DNA of 44,362 nucleotides from Bacteroidales bacterium (GCA_003446015.1 DMBU01000082.1:1-44362), one strand, 5' to 3'; counted from the stretch's first letter, positions 33,021-42,207 are shown. A program made the numbers and translations. The notes: generated by a model not told the origin, from the letters alone.

Positions 33021-35276
33021 ATGAAGGGACTACAAGTTTTAATAATTACAGTACTTTCTTTTTTATCTCTCCTTGTAAAAGGGCAGGAAAATAGAATCAT
33101 GGTTGTCGATTTTAAAAGTAATGAGACTATCCCTTTTGCTCATGTGTGCTTTGAAGAATTAAATAATGATTCAAAATATTACTTTGTTACAGATAAAAAT
33201 GGAATTGCAACTATTCCTGGAAATAGGGAATTAATTGTTGCTGTTTCTTTTGTGGGTTACAATTCACAAATAGATACTTTAAAACCGGGTAAAGATTATA
33301 CCATCAAATTATACCCAAAAGTATTTGATATTGACCAGGCAGTTGTAACTGCAAGCTTTGTTCCCCAAAAGGCTGACAAATCTATTTATAATGTTAAGGT
33401 TATTGATCGAAGAGAAATTGAGATGAAAGCTGCTACAAACCTCTCAGATATTATGGCCAATGTTGTAAATGTAAAACTTAAACATGATCCGGCTTTAGGA
33501 ACCAGTTTAAGGTTAAAGGGTCTTTCAGGTAATAACGTAAAAATTCTGGTTGATGGTGTTCCTGTAATTGGAAGAGAAGGAGGGAATATTGATCTTAGTC
33601 AGTTAAATCTTTATAATATCGATCATATAGAGATGGTTGAAGGTCCTCTTTCAGTTATATACGGGAGCAATGCTTTAGCAGGGGCTATTAATATTATTAC
33701 TAAAGAAAATGAATACTCAAAACTAACTGCCCGGGCAAATGCATATTATGAGACAGTTGGTACGTATAATTTTGATGGTGGTATATCGTCTACAGTTGGT
33801 AAACATAGCTTTTCACTTTCAGGAGGAAGAAATTTCTTTGGAGGATTTTCACAAGAAAACAATACTGTAAATAATTACCTCAATATTGAGGACAGGTATA
33901 GCGATTGGAAACCTAAGGAGCAGTATAATGCAGATTTATATTACACCTTAACGAATAAACGGAACAAAATTAAGTATCAGTCATCGTACATGCGTGAACG
34001 ACTCCAATCAAAAGGAAGTTTATTACCACCACAATATTACACTGCTTTTGACAATTGGTTTTATTCTTCTCGAATCTCAAATCGCATTGAATATACTCAA
34101 AAGATTGGAACCGATTATACCATGAATATGCTTGGATCATATTCATACTATCAACGCATAAACGAAACCTATTTTAACGATTTGAATCAATTAGTCACAA
34201 CTTTATCTGATGAGGATACAACAAAATTCAATGCTTTTCTTTACAGATTTTTAATTGGCAATAGCAATGCAGAGAACAAGCTTAATTTTGTAACAGGAAT
34301 TGATTTAAATTATGAATTTGCTACCGGTGAAAAGATTCTTAACAATGAAAAAGAAATTGGAGATTATGCAATCTTTACAAGTTTTATGTATAAACTTAAT
34401 ACTAAGATAAGCATTCAACCGGGTATTCGATTCGCCTATAACACTCAATTTAATGTACCTCCGGTACCTTCAATAAATCTAAGGTGGGAACTACTATCTC
34501 AACTTACCTTGCGTGCTTCTTATGCCAGGGGATATAGAGCTCCGTCCTTAAAAGAATTATATATTTATTTTGTTGATATTAATCATAATATTCAGCCCAA
34601 CGAAAACTTAAAGGCTGAATACGGTAATAATTTTGATTTTGCGCTTAGATATAACTCAGAACAAGACAAAAAACTTCATTATTCAAATGTGGAACTTGGT
34701 TTGTTTTATAACAATATGAATAATATTATTTACCTGGCAAAACGCCAAATTCCTGATGTTAAAGATCCTATTTATCAATATATAAATATTTTGAATTACA
34801 ATACGCTTGGAGGACAAATTTCCTTTCAGTATAATTATTATCCATATATGGATTTCGCAATTAGTTTTGGTGAAACTGGCACTTATTCTTCATTTGAAAC
34901 AAAAAAGCAAAGTTTTGATGATTATAAATTTTCACCAGATCTAAATGTTAATATTTCTAATCAGGTCCAAAAAATTGGTCTTTCAATTTCTCTGAGTTAT
35001 AAATATACAGGAAAATCATATTTATATGATGTTGATGAAAATGATCAGATTAATATTACAACTCTGGCTGATTATCATACTTTGGATTTGACCTTAATGA
35101 GAAAATTCTTGTCTAATCGATTAACTATTTCTGCAGGAATAAAAAATATTTTCGATAATACCTCAATTGATGTAATTGGTGGTGGAACAGGAACAGCACA
35201 TACAAGCGGTGATAGCAGTCCTGTTGGTTATGGCAGAATTTATTTTACACGATTATCGTATAATATCTTTAAATAA
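33021..35276 (+). CDS. TonB-dependent outer-membrane receptor (heme-type)
   Basis: 751 residues from the ATG at 33021; an in-frame TTG at 33000 is a less likely start. Signal peptide about 1-21 (ends KGQ). Then a carboxypeptidase-regulatory-like domain (about 24-110), the plug (about 115-230, with GLSGNNVKILVDGVPV and YGSNALAGAINIITK) and a beta-barrel ending in the aromatic strand FTRLSYNIF. Between two HmuY-like genes, it is the likely HmuR counterpart that brings heme across the outer membrane. It ends one base before the next ATG. Confidence 0.9.
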   Translation: MKGLQVLIITVLSFLSLLVKGQENRIMVVDFKSNETIPFAHVCFEELNNDSKYYFVTDKNGIATIPGNRELIVAVSFVGYNSQIDTLKPGKDYTIKLYPKVFDIDQAVVTASFVPQKADKSIYNVKVIDRREIEMKAATNLSDIMANVVNVKLKHDPALGTSLRLKGLSGNNVKILVDGVPVIGREGGNIDLSQLNLYNIDHIEMVEGPLSVIYGSNALAGAINIITKENEYSKLTARANAYYETVGTYNFDGGISSTVGKHSFSLSGGRNFFGGFSQENNTVNNYLNIEDRYSDWKPKEQYNADLYYTLTNKRNKIKYQSSYMRERLQSKGSLLPPQYYTAFDNWFYSSRISNRIEYTQKIGTDYTMNMLGSYSYYQRINETYFNDLNQLVTTLSDEDTTKFNAFLYRFLIGNSNAENKLNFVTGIDLNYEFATGEKILNNEKEIGDYAIFTSFMYKLNTKISIQPGIRFAYNTQFNVPPVPSINLRWELLSQLTLRASYARGYRAPSLKELYIYFVDINHNIQPNENLKAEYGNNFDFALRYNSEQDKKLHYSNVELGLFYNNMNNIIYLAKRQIPDVKDPIYQYINILNYNTLGGQISFQYNYYPYMDFAISFGETGTYSSFETKKQSFDDYKFSPDLNVNISNQVQKIGLSISLSYKYTGKSYLYDVDENDQINITTLADYHTLDLTLMRKFLSNRLTISAGIKNIFDNTSIDVIGGGTGTAHTSGDSSPVGYGRIYFTRLSYNIFK

Positions 35277-35277
35277 T

Positions 35278-36273
35278 ATGAAAAGATTTTACAATATATG
35301 TTTTTTAGCTCTTGCTATTTTATCGTTAACAAGTTGTTTTAAAGAAGATACACAGATTATTCCCATTGAAATACAGCAGGAAACAATCCCACACTCAATG
35401 TATGAATATCAAACCTATTATAGTATTACTGATTCTGCAATAGTATCTTATAACCACTATGCAGATTGGGACCTGGGATTTGAATCATCAGATGAGGGTT
35501 ATCACATCATTTTAAATACTGCACGTTATATGTATGCAGGAAATACACTTAATACAGATTTTGAATCCATAAAGTCAGGTCAGAATACAAAAATGTATTT
35601 TGATCATTCATCAGGCAATTTAGATTCTACAGTGTTTATTGATTGGGTAGATTTAACAATCCAGAGTAATCCTGTTTTTAATCAGTATGTTTATGTGGTT
35701 GATCGGGGTAAAGATGAATCGGGCGAAGCGTTTGGTTTAAAAAAGATTGTTTTTGAAAAAATGGAGAATGACACTTTTTATATTCATTTTGCTAATTTGG
35801 ATAATTCAGAAGAATATTATTTTCAGGTACCTAAAGATCCAACAGTTAATTTTACTCTATTTTCATTTGATGATGGAGGAAAGTTCATTGCCTCAGAACC
35901 TGACAAAACAGCCTGGGATATTTGTTTTACAAAATATTCTACTGTAATTCCTGATGATTTTGGAACTCCAACCGATTATCTGGTTCGTGGCGTATTCCTT
36001 AATTCTTTTAAAAATATAGAGGTGGCTCTGGATACTGTTAATTATTTTTATGAGATTCTCCCTGAAAATATAAATGACTATAGCTATTCAACAGCACGTG
36101 ATGCAATTGGTTACGATTGGAAAGTTTTCTCAGATGATGTTTATCAGATACGGGATTACAATTCATACATCTTAAAAAATGTTAATGGATTTAATTATAA
36201 ACTGAGGTTTACTAATTTTTACAATGAATCCGGAGAAAAAGGTTATCCATCGTTTGAACTAATTGAATTATAA
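35278..36273 (+). CDS. HmuY-like lipoprotein 2
   Basis: 331 residues from the ATG at 35278, one base after the receptor stop; a longer frame into the receptor gene is rejected. The lipobox LTSC puts the lipid on Cys20, followed by FKED. As in lipoprotein 1, there are two related stretches: a YYSITDSAIV...DWDLGFESS part and a second FIASEPDKTAWDICFTKYS part, then IGYDWKVFSDD and NGFNYKLRFTNF. Gene placement and this duplicated WDxxF pattern make it a paralogue of lipoprotein 1. It may use another ligand or position. Confidence 0.8.
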   Translation: MKRFYNICFLALAILSLTSCFKEDTQIIPIEIQQETIPHSMYEYQTYYSITDSAIVSYNHYADWDLGFESSDEGYHIILNTARYMYAGNTLNTDFESIKSGQNTKMYFDHSSGNLDSTVFIDWVDLTIQSNPVFNQYVYVVDRGKDESGEAFGLKKIVFEKMENDTFYIHFANLDNSEEYYFQVPKDPTVNFTLFSFDDGGKFIASEPDKTAWDICFTKYSTVIPDDFGTPTDYLVRGVFLNSFKNIEVALDTVNYFYEILPENINDYSYSTARDAIGYDWKVFSDDVYQIRDYNSYILKNVNGFNYKLRFTNFYNESGEKGYPSFELIEL

Positions 36274-36290
36274 ACTATGAAAAATAAACT

Positions 36291-36671
36291 ATGAACACAA
36301 TCTCAATGATCGGGGCTACAATTGTTACCCTTGCATTAATTTCTTACTCTATTGGTGTTATAACTGAACAAAAGAAACATAAAGTAGTAAAAACAGTATT
36401 GGCTTTTATAACAATTGGTATTGTTTTGGATGTTACAGCTACCATTTGTATGATTATAGGATCAACCAATTCTCCTTTTACTTTTCACGGGTTTTTAGGT
36501 TATTCTGCTTTATTAGTTATGCTTATTGATGTGGTAATGATTTGGCGCTTTTATAATAAAAATGGATCTGATCTTGAGGTTCCTAAGAAATTACATAGAT
36601 ATACGCTATATGCATATTTATGGTGGGTAGTTGCCTATATTACGGGAAGTATGTTAGTTATGATAAAATAA
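36291..36671 (+). CDS. Small four-span membrane protein, HsmA/TIGR03987-like
   Basis: 126 residues with four predicted spans (about 5-24, 36-56, 66-86, 105-124). It carries conserved-looking histidines on helix ends: FHGFLGYSALL (about His65) and LHRYTLYAYLWW (about His102). These could ligate heme b, as in small membrane cytochromes. It resembles the HsmA/TIGR03987 family as I recall it. Being 17 bases after the second HmuY-like gene, it probably handles imported heme or electrons for its reduction; this is inference. Confidence 0.7.
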   Translation: MNTISMIGATIVTLALISYSIGVITEQKKHKVVKTVLAFITIGIVLDVTATICMIIGSTNSPFTFHGFLGYSALLVMLIDVVMIWRFYNKNGSDLEVPKKLHRYTLYAYLWWVVAYITGSMLVMIK

Positions 36672-36693
36672 AAAAGCGCCCTAAACAGCACTC

Positions 36694-36723
36694 ATGGTCG
36701 GAAGAAATTCCGACCATTTTTTA
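36694..36723 (+). terminator. Inward-facing terminator in the left IS end
   Basis: ATGGTCGGAA and TTCCGACCAT pair perfectly around a GAAA tetraloop, followed by TTTTTT. It would stop transcripts entering the element from the heme operon. Its outer arm is part of the terminal inverted repeat. Confidence 0.85.
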
Positions 36724-37959
36724 TGTTTTAAACATCAAGTCAGGATTTCCTCCGCAATGTGATACAATTAAAGCAATTGCAAGATTCCGCACCTCCATTG
36801 CCATTCTTCTTTTAGCCGTTTTATAACCGATATTATTTGCTTTTTTATATATAAGAATTATCATTGCAACTATAAGAGTCATATACATCATCACTTCTAT
36901 GCCATTTTTATTTAAAGAAACTAAATGACTTACGTTCAATTCTTGCTTTATGAATCTAAAAAATACTTCTATATCCCATCTGCGTCTATAAGCTTGAGCA
37001 ATTTCTTTTGCCGATAAATCAAAATCATTAGTTAAAAACCAATATTGTTGTTGTTCTTTAGTTTTACTTTTTACAATAACCAGACGGAATTCAGTATCTA
37101 CTAGCTTTTCCTTATAATGAATATTACCTCTTTTATTTTTAATTGGAACTCCTGTATACAACTTGATTTTTGCATCTTTTATTAAAGTAGATTCTCCACA
37201 GTCCAAATCTTGGTCTGCTGAAATTAGAGATTTTAATTCTACATACTTCCTGTCTTCTTTTGATCTGCAAATAAATTTAATAGTATCATCAGAAAACGTT
37301 TTCATTGTTCTTGTAGACTGAAGACCTCTATCCAAAACATAAATATTTTGGTGGTCTTGTTCTTTCTTTACATGATTCAGAACAACTTCGGGCAGAGCAT
37401 TATCTTCACTGCAATAACTTGATGATGTAAAAGTTTGTAGTTCACATGGTAAAACACCATCAAAAGCAACACTATATTTTACTGCTTTTTTTCCACAGTT
37501 ATTTAACCCTTCCATTAGTTTTCCAACTGTTTCACTTACAATGGAACTATCTACTCGAATAAGATTATATTTATGTCTTTCACTTTCCTTATAGTGTTTC
37601 GAAAATTGCTCATAAATACATTCGTAGATTTGTTTAAAATAACCTGAATCAATCTTTGAAAGCCTTTCAGAAATAGAACTTCTACAAACAGTTTCTTCTT
37701 TATCTAAATCAAAAAGTAATTTAAAAACAGGATCATTAAACGTGTCTTCAAGAGTTCGTTGACTGAGTTTCTCATTTTCAATTATACTATAAAGCAATAA
37801 ATAAAACATCTTTTTACCATGCAAAATCTTTGTATAATAATCTACCTTGGTTGTAGATGATAAGTTTGCTAATAAGCTCTCAGGAATAACATTTAAAAGT
37901 TGATTAACCTGTATTCTGTGTCCTCTAAATTCTGTCATAAATAATTGATTAACAGACAC
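36721..37959 (-). CDS. IS4-family transposase
   Basis: 412 residues, full length. The DDE catalytic residues are Asp137 (RVDSSIV), Asp210 (VLDRGLQ) and Glu331. Glu331 sits in the IS4 signature Y-x2-R-x3-E-x6-K (YRRRWDIEVFFRFIK). An N-terminal DUF4372-like part precedes the catalytic domain. It cuts and rejoins DNA at the element ends. The C-terminus reaches almost to the left inverted repeat. No frameshift is present. Confidence 0.93.
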   Translation of the reverse strand: MSVNQLFMTEFRGHRIQVNQLLNVIPESLLANLSSTTKVDYYTKILHGKKMFYLLLYSIIENEKLSQRTLEDTFNDPVFKLLFDLDKEETVCRSSISERLSKIDSGYFKQIYECIYEQFSKHYKESERHKYNLIRVDSSIVSETVGKLMEGLNNCGKKAVKYSVAFDGVLPCELQTFTSSSYCSEDNALPEVVLNHVKKEQDHQNIYVLDRGLQSTRTMKTFSDDTIKFICRSKEDRKYVELKSLISADQDLDCGESTLIKDAKIKLYTGVPIKNKRGNIHYKEKLVDTEFRLVIVKSKTKEQQQYWFLTNDFDLSAKEIAQAYRRRWDIEVFFRFIKQELNVSHLVSLNKNGIEVMMYMTLIVAMIILIYKKANNIGYKTAKRRMAMEVRNLAIALIVSHCGGNPDLMFKT

Positions 37960-38041
37960 TAAAATACAAAATAATTAGATACAAAACAAATTTACATGCC
38001 TGAATTTCAATAAATTAAACGATATTTTTAAATAGCAAATA

Positions 38042-38074
38042 CAAAAAAAGTCGGAAGAAAAATCTTCCGACCAT
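38042..38074 (-). terminator. Inward-facing terminator in the right IS end
   Basis: Read on the minus strand, GTCGGAAGA and TCTTCCGAC pair over a TTTT loop and are followed by TTTTTTT. Transcripts entering from the Tricorn gene side would stop before the transposase gene. It mirrors the structure of the left end. Confidence 0.82.
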
Positions 38075-38102
38075 GACTGGATTGTAAAGTCCGGCTTTTT
38101 TT

Positions 38103-41100
38103 TTATTTAATATCCTTTTCGATCCATCCAGAACGATCTGGTTCTGCTGGTGTTTTTGGTTTTTTAACAGGATTCGCTTCCAATTCTTTGAGCAATACTT
38201 CCACAGCTTTTTCAATACCTGGATCAATTCCTTTTGCTGTAAGCTCAGGTCTGTCGATTACCTCAATATCAGGATAAACTCCAATTCCCTCAATTATCCA
38301 TTCTTCATTTTCGTCGTAAACTCCAAATCGAGGGACAGCAATATAACCACCATCAACTAAACCTGCGTTTCCGCTAATTCCAACTAATCCACCCCAGGTT
38401 CTTGTACCAATTAAAGTTCCTAATCCCTTTTTCTTGAAATAATAAGGAAAAGCATCTCCACCCGATGATGAGTAACCATTAATTAACATTGCTTTTGGTC
38501 CGTCGTGTGCTATGGTTGGCGATTTCATTGGATGTAATCCATTTCTGTGCCAGTAGCTTAACGTAGTTCTGTCAAGCATGTCGGCCATGTTTTCAGGAAT
38601 GAAACCACCTCCATTATAACGATCGTCAATGATTAAAGCCTCTTTGTTATGGTATGCGTACATTCCCCGATGTAGTTCATAATTACCTTCAACAGCGGTA
38701 TTAGGAACATGAATATAACCAATTCTGCCTTCCGATAGTTTATCAACCATTGCACGACGTGCTTCAACCCAATCTAAATAAAACAGACTTAATTCGCTGC
38801 TAATTGTTTTTATGGTATACGTTTTTGCACCTGTTTCTGTTGGTGATGAATTTACAGTAATTTCAATGTATTTTTTCGCAGTATTTTCCAAAAATTTATA
38901 CGGATTATCAGCTAAAGTAACATTATTACCATTTAGGTTTATCAGATAATCACCTTCTTTAATATCAATTCCTTGTTCTGTTAATGGCGATCTTCTTGAT
39001 TCATTCCAGTTTTCACCTTTATAGATTTTGGAAATGATATAACGATTAGCTTTACTATCAGGTTTTAGTTCTGCACCTAATAAACCCCCATCGATTCGTT
39101 TTACTCTTTCAAAATCGCCATAATTATCGTAAGCATGTCCGGTATTTGATTCCGATATAATTTCACTTAAGATATAATCTAAATCGGCTCTATGACTAAG
39201 ATAAGGTAGTAACTGACCATATTTAACTTTTAAACCAGCCCAATCTATATTATGCATGTTCGAAACGTAAAAATAATCTCTAAAGATTCTCCATCCATCG
39301 GTATAGATCTGATTCCATTCTTTTTTGGGATCAATTTTCATTTCAACATTACTTAAGTCTAGTTTTCCATCACCAGCTTTCTGACCAGTTGAAATACCAA
39401 CTATCCCAAAATTTCCACCTGAATAATAAAGCATTTTTGATCCATCAGCTGAAAGAGATGCGCTTCTAACACCAGAGATAATCAATTCATCTTTTTCTTT
39501 CGCAATATCATACTTATGTATACCATCTTCGGCACCATAAAGTATTCCACCATCAATTGCATCAAGGTATCTGTAATTACCATCTTCAACAGGAAAATCC
39601 ATAATCCGATCTGCAATACCATCAAAATCAATCGTGATATTTAGATCATCTTTTTTAGGTTCATCGCTATCTTTTTTAGCTTTGGATGTTTCTGTCTTAT
39701 TTTCAGTTTCAGCCTTTACTACATCATTCTTAAACTTGAAAAGCTTTGGACTATCTTTTCTTAAGGCCAATGCATAAATTCGGGTAGCATCTGTATATAA
39801 ATAAGTAAATTCAAAGCTTGAGAAATCAAGATTAAAATCACGATTTGATAAAAAGAAAATATAATTTCCGTCTTTTGAAAATACAGGACTCATCTCATTA
39901 AAAGTATCATCTGTTAATTGATGATTTTGACTTGTTGTAAGATTATAAACCCAAACAGAGCTGTTGCTATTTTCGCTATTGTTAGTATATGTTATCCATT
40001 TGGAATCTGGAGAGAATTTGTAATCTCTTATTTCATCGGAATATGCACTTGTTACAACTTTGATATTTCCTGTTGCAATATCGATAAACTGTAAGTTTAA
40101 AGTACGATCGAAAAACAGCAGGTATTTACTGTCTGGCGACCATATTGGATCATACTTCCATGCTTTTGAGTTAAAGGTGATTTGTCTGGCTTTTGCTCCA
40201 TCTTTGTTTTCTAATAAATAAATTTCGTATTCTCCAGTTGCATCAGAAAGGTACGAAACGTATTTGCCATTTGGCGACCAACTGGGCGACATTTCACGAA
40301 TACCTTGTGTTTTGGTTAGATTTACTGTAAACCCGTTTTCTGCAGGTACAGAAAAGATATCACCACGCGCATCAAATATAGCCCGGTTTCCAGCTGGAGA
40401 TATTTCGCCACTTTCAATAAATTCACTTACATTTTTAAAATAAGGAATAACATTTGGATTATCGAAACTGATATTTACGTTTACTTTTTCAGTTTTCCCT
40501 GTTTCCAGGTTTAATTTGTAAATAAACCCTCCGTTTTCGTAGGCTATCATTCCGTTTTCACCTGAAGGCCACATAACATCAAACTCAGAATACGAAGTGA
40601 TTTGTTTCGTTTCTTTGGTATCTAAATCGTAACTATAGATATTTAATGTTAGGTTTTTATCCGAAGCAAAATAAATTTTGTTTTTATACCAAACAGGAAT
40701 TTGATCTGTTCCTACAAAATCGGTTATTCGTTCCGATTTATCATTTTGTAAATCATAAATCCAAATATCAGAAGCACGTCCCCCTTTATATCGTTTCCAT
40801 GTTCTGAATTCCCTGCTAACAGGAGTAAAAGCTAATTTAGTAGCATCAGGTGAAAGGACAGCTATTCCGCCATCAGTAATTTGTAAGGGTTTTTCAAAGC
40901 CACCATCTATATTTACTAAGAAATATTTTCCGTTTCTTTCACCGAAAGGAGTTCTGTTTCCTCTTATCAGAATATTTTTACTATCAGGAGTCCAATCTAA
41001 AACAACATTATCCCATCCGCCACGAGGAGGCATTTCTCCAACATCATTATAATAAGTTAATTGTTGAGGAGTTCCTCCTGTCGATGGCATAACATAAACT

Positions 41101-41375
41101 TGTCTGCTTCCAGAATATTCGGCTGAAAATGCAATCCAATTTCTATCTGGCGATATTTTTGGAAACAATTCCAGTCCTTTGTGCGATGTTAATCTTTTGG
41201 CATCGCCACCATCGGCGTTTACAGTCCAGATATCACCTGCGTAAACAAAAGCAATTAAATCCTTATTAATATCAGGAAACCGCATTAAACGAGCATCCTT
41301 TTGTGCTTTTAGCTGAATTGTCGAAAAAGCAGATATTAATGTAATTACTAAGAGTGTAACTTTAAATTTTTGCAT
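38103..41375 (-). CDS. Tricorn-like S41 protease, exported
   Basis: 1090 residues with a signal peptide (about 1-24, ending LKA). A six- and seven-bladed beta-propeller region (about 25-640) has WD40/PD40-like repeats such as ISPDRNWIAFSAEYSG and WSPNGKYVSYLSD. A PDZ domain (about 770-860, TEQGIDIKEGDYLINLNG) precedes the S41 catalytic core. The tetrad residues are His747 (TGHAYD), Ser971 (SSSGGDAF) and Glu1029 (IIEGIGVYPD), close to archaeal Tricorn positions 746, 965 and 1023. It degrades oligopeptides, here probably in the periplasm. It is divergent from the DksA-like gene. Confidence 0.93.
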   Translation of the reverse strand: MQKFKVTLLVITLISAFSTIQLKAQKDARLMRFPDINKDLIAFVYAGDIWTVNADGGDAKRLTSHKGLELFPKISPDRNWIAFSAEYSGSRQVYVMPSTGGTPQQLTYYNDVGEMPPRGGWDNVVLDWTPDSKNILIRGNRTPFGERNGKYFLVNIDGGFEKPLQITDGGIAVLSPDATKLAFTPVSREFRTWKRYKGGRASDIWIYDLQNDKSERITDFVGTDQIPVWYKNKIYFASDKNLTLNIYSYDLDTKETKQITSYSEFDVMWPSGENGMIAYENGGFIYKLNLETGKTEKVNVNISFDNPNVIPYFKNVSEFIESGEISPAGNRAIFDARGDIFSVPAENGFTVNLTKTQGIREMSPSWSPNGKYVSYLSDATGEYEIYLLENKDGAKARQITFNSKAWKYDPIWSPDSKYLLFFDRTLNLQFIDIATGNIKVVTSAYSDEIRDYKFSPDSKWITYTNNSENSNSSVWVYNLTTSQNHQLTDDTFNEMSPVFSKDGNYIFFLSNRDFNLDFSSFEFTYLYTDATRIYALALRKDSPKLFKFKNDVVKAETENKTETSKAKKDSDEPKKDDLNITIDFDGIADRIMDFPVEDGNYRYLDAIDGGILYGAEDGIHKYDIAKEKDELIISGVRSASLSADGSKMLYYSGGNFGIVGISTGQKAGDGKLDLSNVEMKIDPKKEWNQIYTDGWRIFRDYFYVSNMHNIDWAGLKVKYGQLLPYLSHRADLDYILSEIISESNTGHAYDNYGDFERVKRIDGGLLGAELKPDSKANRYIISKIYKGENWNESRRSPLTEQGIDIKEGDYLINLNGNNVTLADNPYKFLENTAKKYIEITVNSSPTETGAKTYTIKTISSELSLFYLDWVEARRAMVDKLSEGRIGYIHVPNTAVEGNYELHRGMYAYHNKEALIIDDRYNGGGFIPENMADMLDRTTLSYWHRNGLHPMKSPTIAHDGPKAMLINGYSSSGGDAFPYYFKKKGLGTLIGTRTWGGLVGISGNAGLVDGGYIAVPRFGVYDENEEWIIEGIGVYPDIEVIDRPELTAKGIDPGIEKAVEVLLKELEANPVKKPKTPAEPDRSGWIEKDIK

Positions 41376-41491
41376 AATTTTTTATTTAGATTTGATTATA
41401 AGACTTGTTTATTCGTTAAACGATTAATTCAAAAATGAAAGTTTGAAAAAAATAGTACATTCGAAACATCAAATTGTTAAAATTTTTTGTG

Positions 41492-41824
41492 ATGGAAGAA
41501 AATACAAGAAACGAAATTAAGAAAAAAATTATACTTGAGATTGATAAAACTGAAAAATCAATAGTTGAATATAAGGAAATTACTAAGCCTACTGCTCCAG
41601 ACAATGCAATTGGTAGAGTATCGAGAATGGATGCCATTAATAATAGAAGTGTTGCGGAAGCTGCTCTTAGAAAATCGGGAGAAAAGTTGATTAAACTTAA
41701 ATATGTTTTAACTCAGATTAATGAAGAAAATTTTGGGTTATGTGCAAAATGTAACAGGTCAATCCCTATTGGACGAATTTTACTTATGCCTCAAAGTCGA
41801 CATTGTATTAATTGTGCTTCGTAG
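41492..41824 (+). CDS. DksA/TraR-type C4 zinc-finger protein
   Basis: 110 residues from the ATG at 41492; a TTG 18 bases upstream is a weaker start. An N-terminal coiled-coil region (about 1-70, with the tip SRMDAINNRS) precedes the zinc site C-x2-C-x17-C-x2-C (CAKC and CINC). DksA-type proteins reach the RNA polymerase secondary channel and tune promoters with ppGpp. The tip lacks the exact DxxDxA of Escherichia coli DksA, so its effect may differ. It is transcribed away from the Tricorn gene, with a hairpin after its stop. Confidence 0.87.
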   Translation: MEENTRNEIKKKIILEIDKTEKSIVEYKEITKPTAPDNAIGRVSRMDAINNRSVAEAALRKSGEKLIKLKYVLTQINEENFGLCAKCNRSIPIGRILLMPQSRHCINCAS

Positions 41825-41835
41825 TATTGAGAGTA

Positions 41836-41857
41836 CAACGCACATTCTTGTGCGTTG
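41836..41857. terminator. Hairpin between the DksA-like gene and a convergent small gene
   Basis: CAACGCACA and TGTGCGTTG pair perfectly over a TTCT tetraloop. There is no adjacent T run, but the place, 12 bases after one stop and 45 from the convergent gene's stop, fits a shared bidirectional terminator or 3'-end stabiliser. Confidence 0.6.
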
Positions 41858-41901
41858 ATTGCAGAGTAAGAAGAAATACTTTGTTTTTTATGGCTGAAAT
41901 T

Positions 41902-42207
41902 TTAGCGCTCCCAAATAAGTTTCATTAGATCCATTACCAAACATGAACTAACTTCTTCGATTTTCCCCAAATATTTATGAATCAATCCGCCTGTTTTTTG
42001 CCCTATAAAGAATGCTGTGACTAAAAATAAATACGTTTGCCAGCTAAACCCAATATCACTTAAAATTCTCATTGCAATAATAAATGGTACCGGAATATGC
42101 ACAGATAAATACCATTGTAACGAAAAACGTTTAACATTTGCTCTCCAATAACCAAAAGGGATATTAAGTAGTATAACCGATATGCTAATGATTATTAAAA
42201 TTGTCAT
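41902..42207 (-). CDS. Conserved small membrane protein of unknown function
   Basis: 101 residues with three predicted spans (about 3-17, 31-51, 55-72). Features are WRANVKRFSLQWYLSVHIPVPFIIAMRI and FFIGQKTGGLIHKY, which suggest a conserved family, but I know no function. It is alone on the minus strand between the DksA-like and WYL genes. Codon use is like its neighbours, so it looks real. Confidence 0.7.
   Translation of the reverse strand: MTILIIISISVILLNIPFGYWRANVKRFSLQWYLSVHIPVPFIIAMRILSDIGFSWQTYLFLVTAFFIGQKTGGLIHKYLGKIEEVSSCLVMDLMKLIWER

Larger units (their letters stand above)
36692..38076 (-). mobile_element. IS4-family insertion sequence, about 1.4 kb
   Basis: Terminal inverted repeats TCATGGTCGGAAGA lie at 36692-36705 and, inverted, at 38063-38076. 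One transposase gene fills the element on the minus strand. Each end also folds into a hairpin with a T run pointing inward. Three bases (ACT) flank the CATGG tips on both sides, with the T-A pair shared with the repeat; a longer target duplication is not evident. The transposase is full length with all catalytic residues, so it may be active. It separates the heme locus from the Tricorn gene. Confidence 0.85.

Noticed and set aside
35176..35277. Upstream extension of the second HmuY-like protein into the receptor gene
   Set aside because: The ATG at 35278 gives a perfect lipoprotein signal peptide with Cys20; the extension has no such signal and overlaps the receptor.
36688..38080. A long target-site duplication around the IS
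   Set aside because: Only ACT is shared at the two tips and part of it overlaps the inverted repeat, so a duplication cannot be stated.
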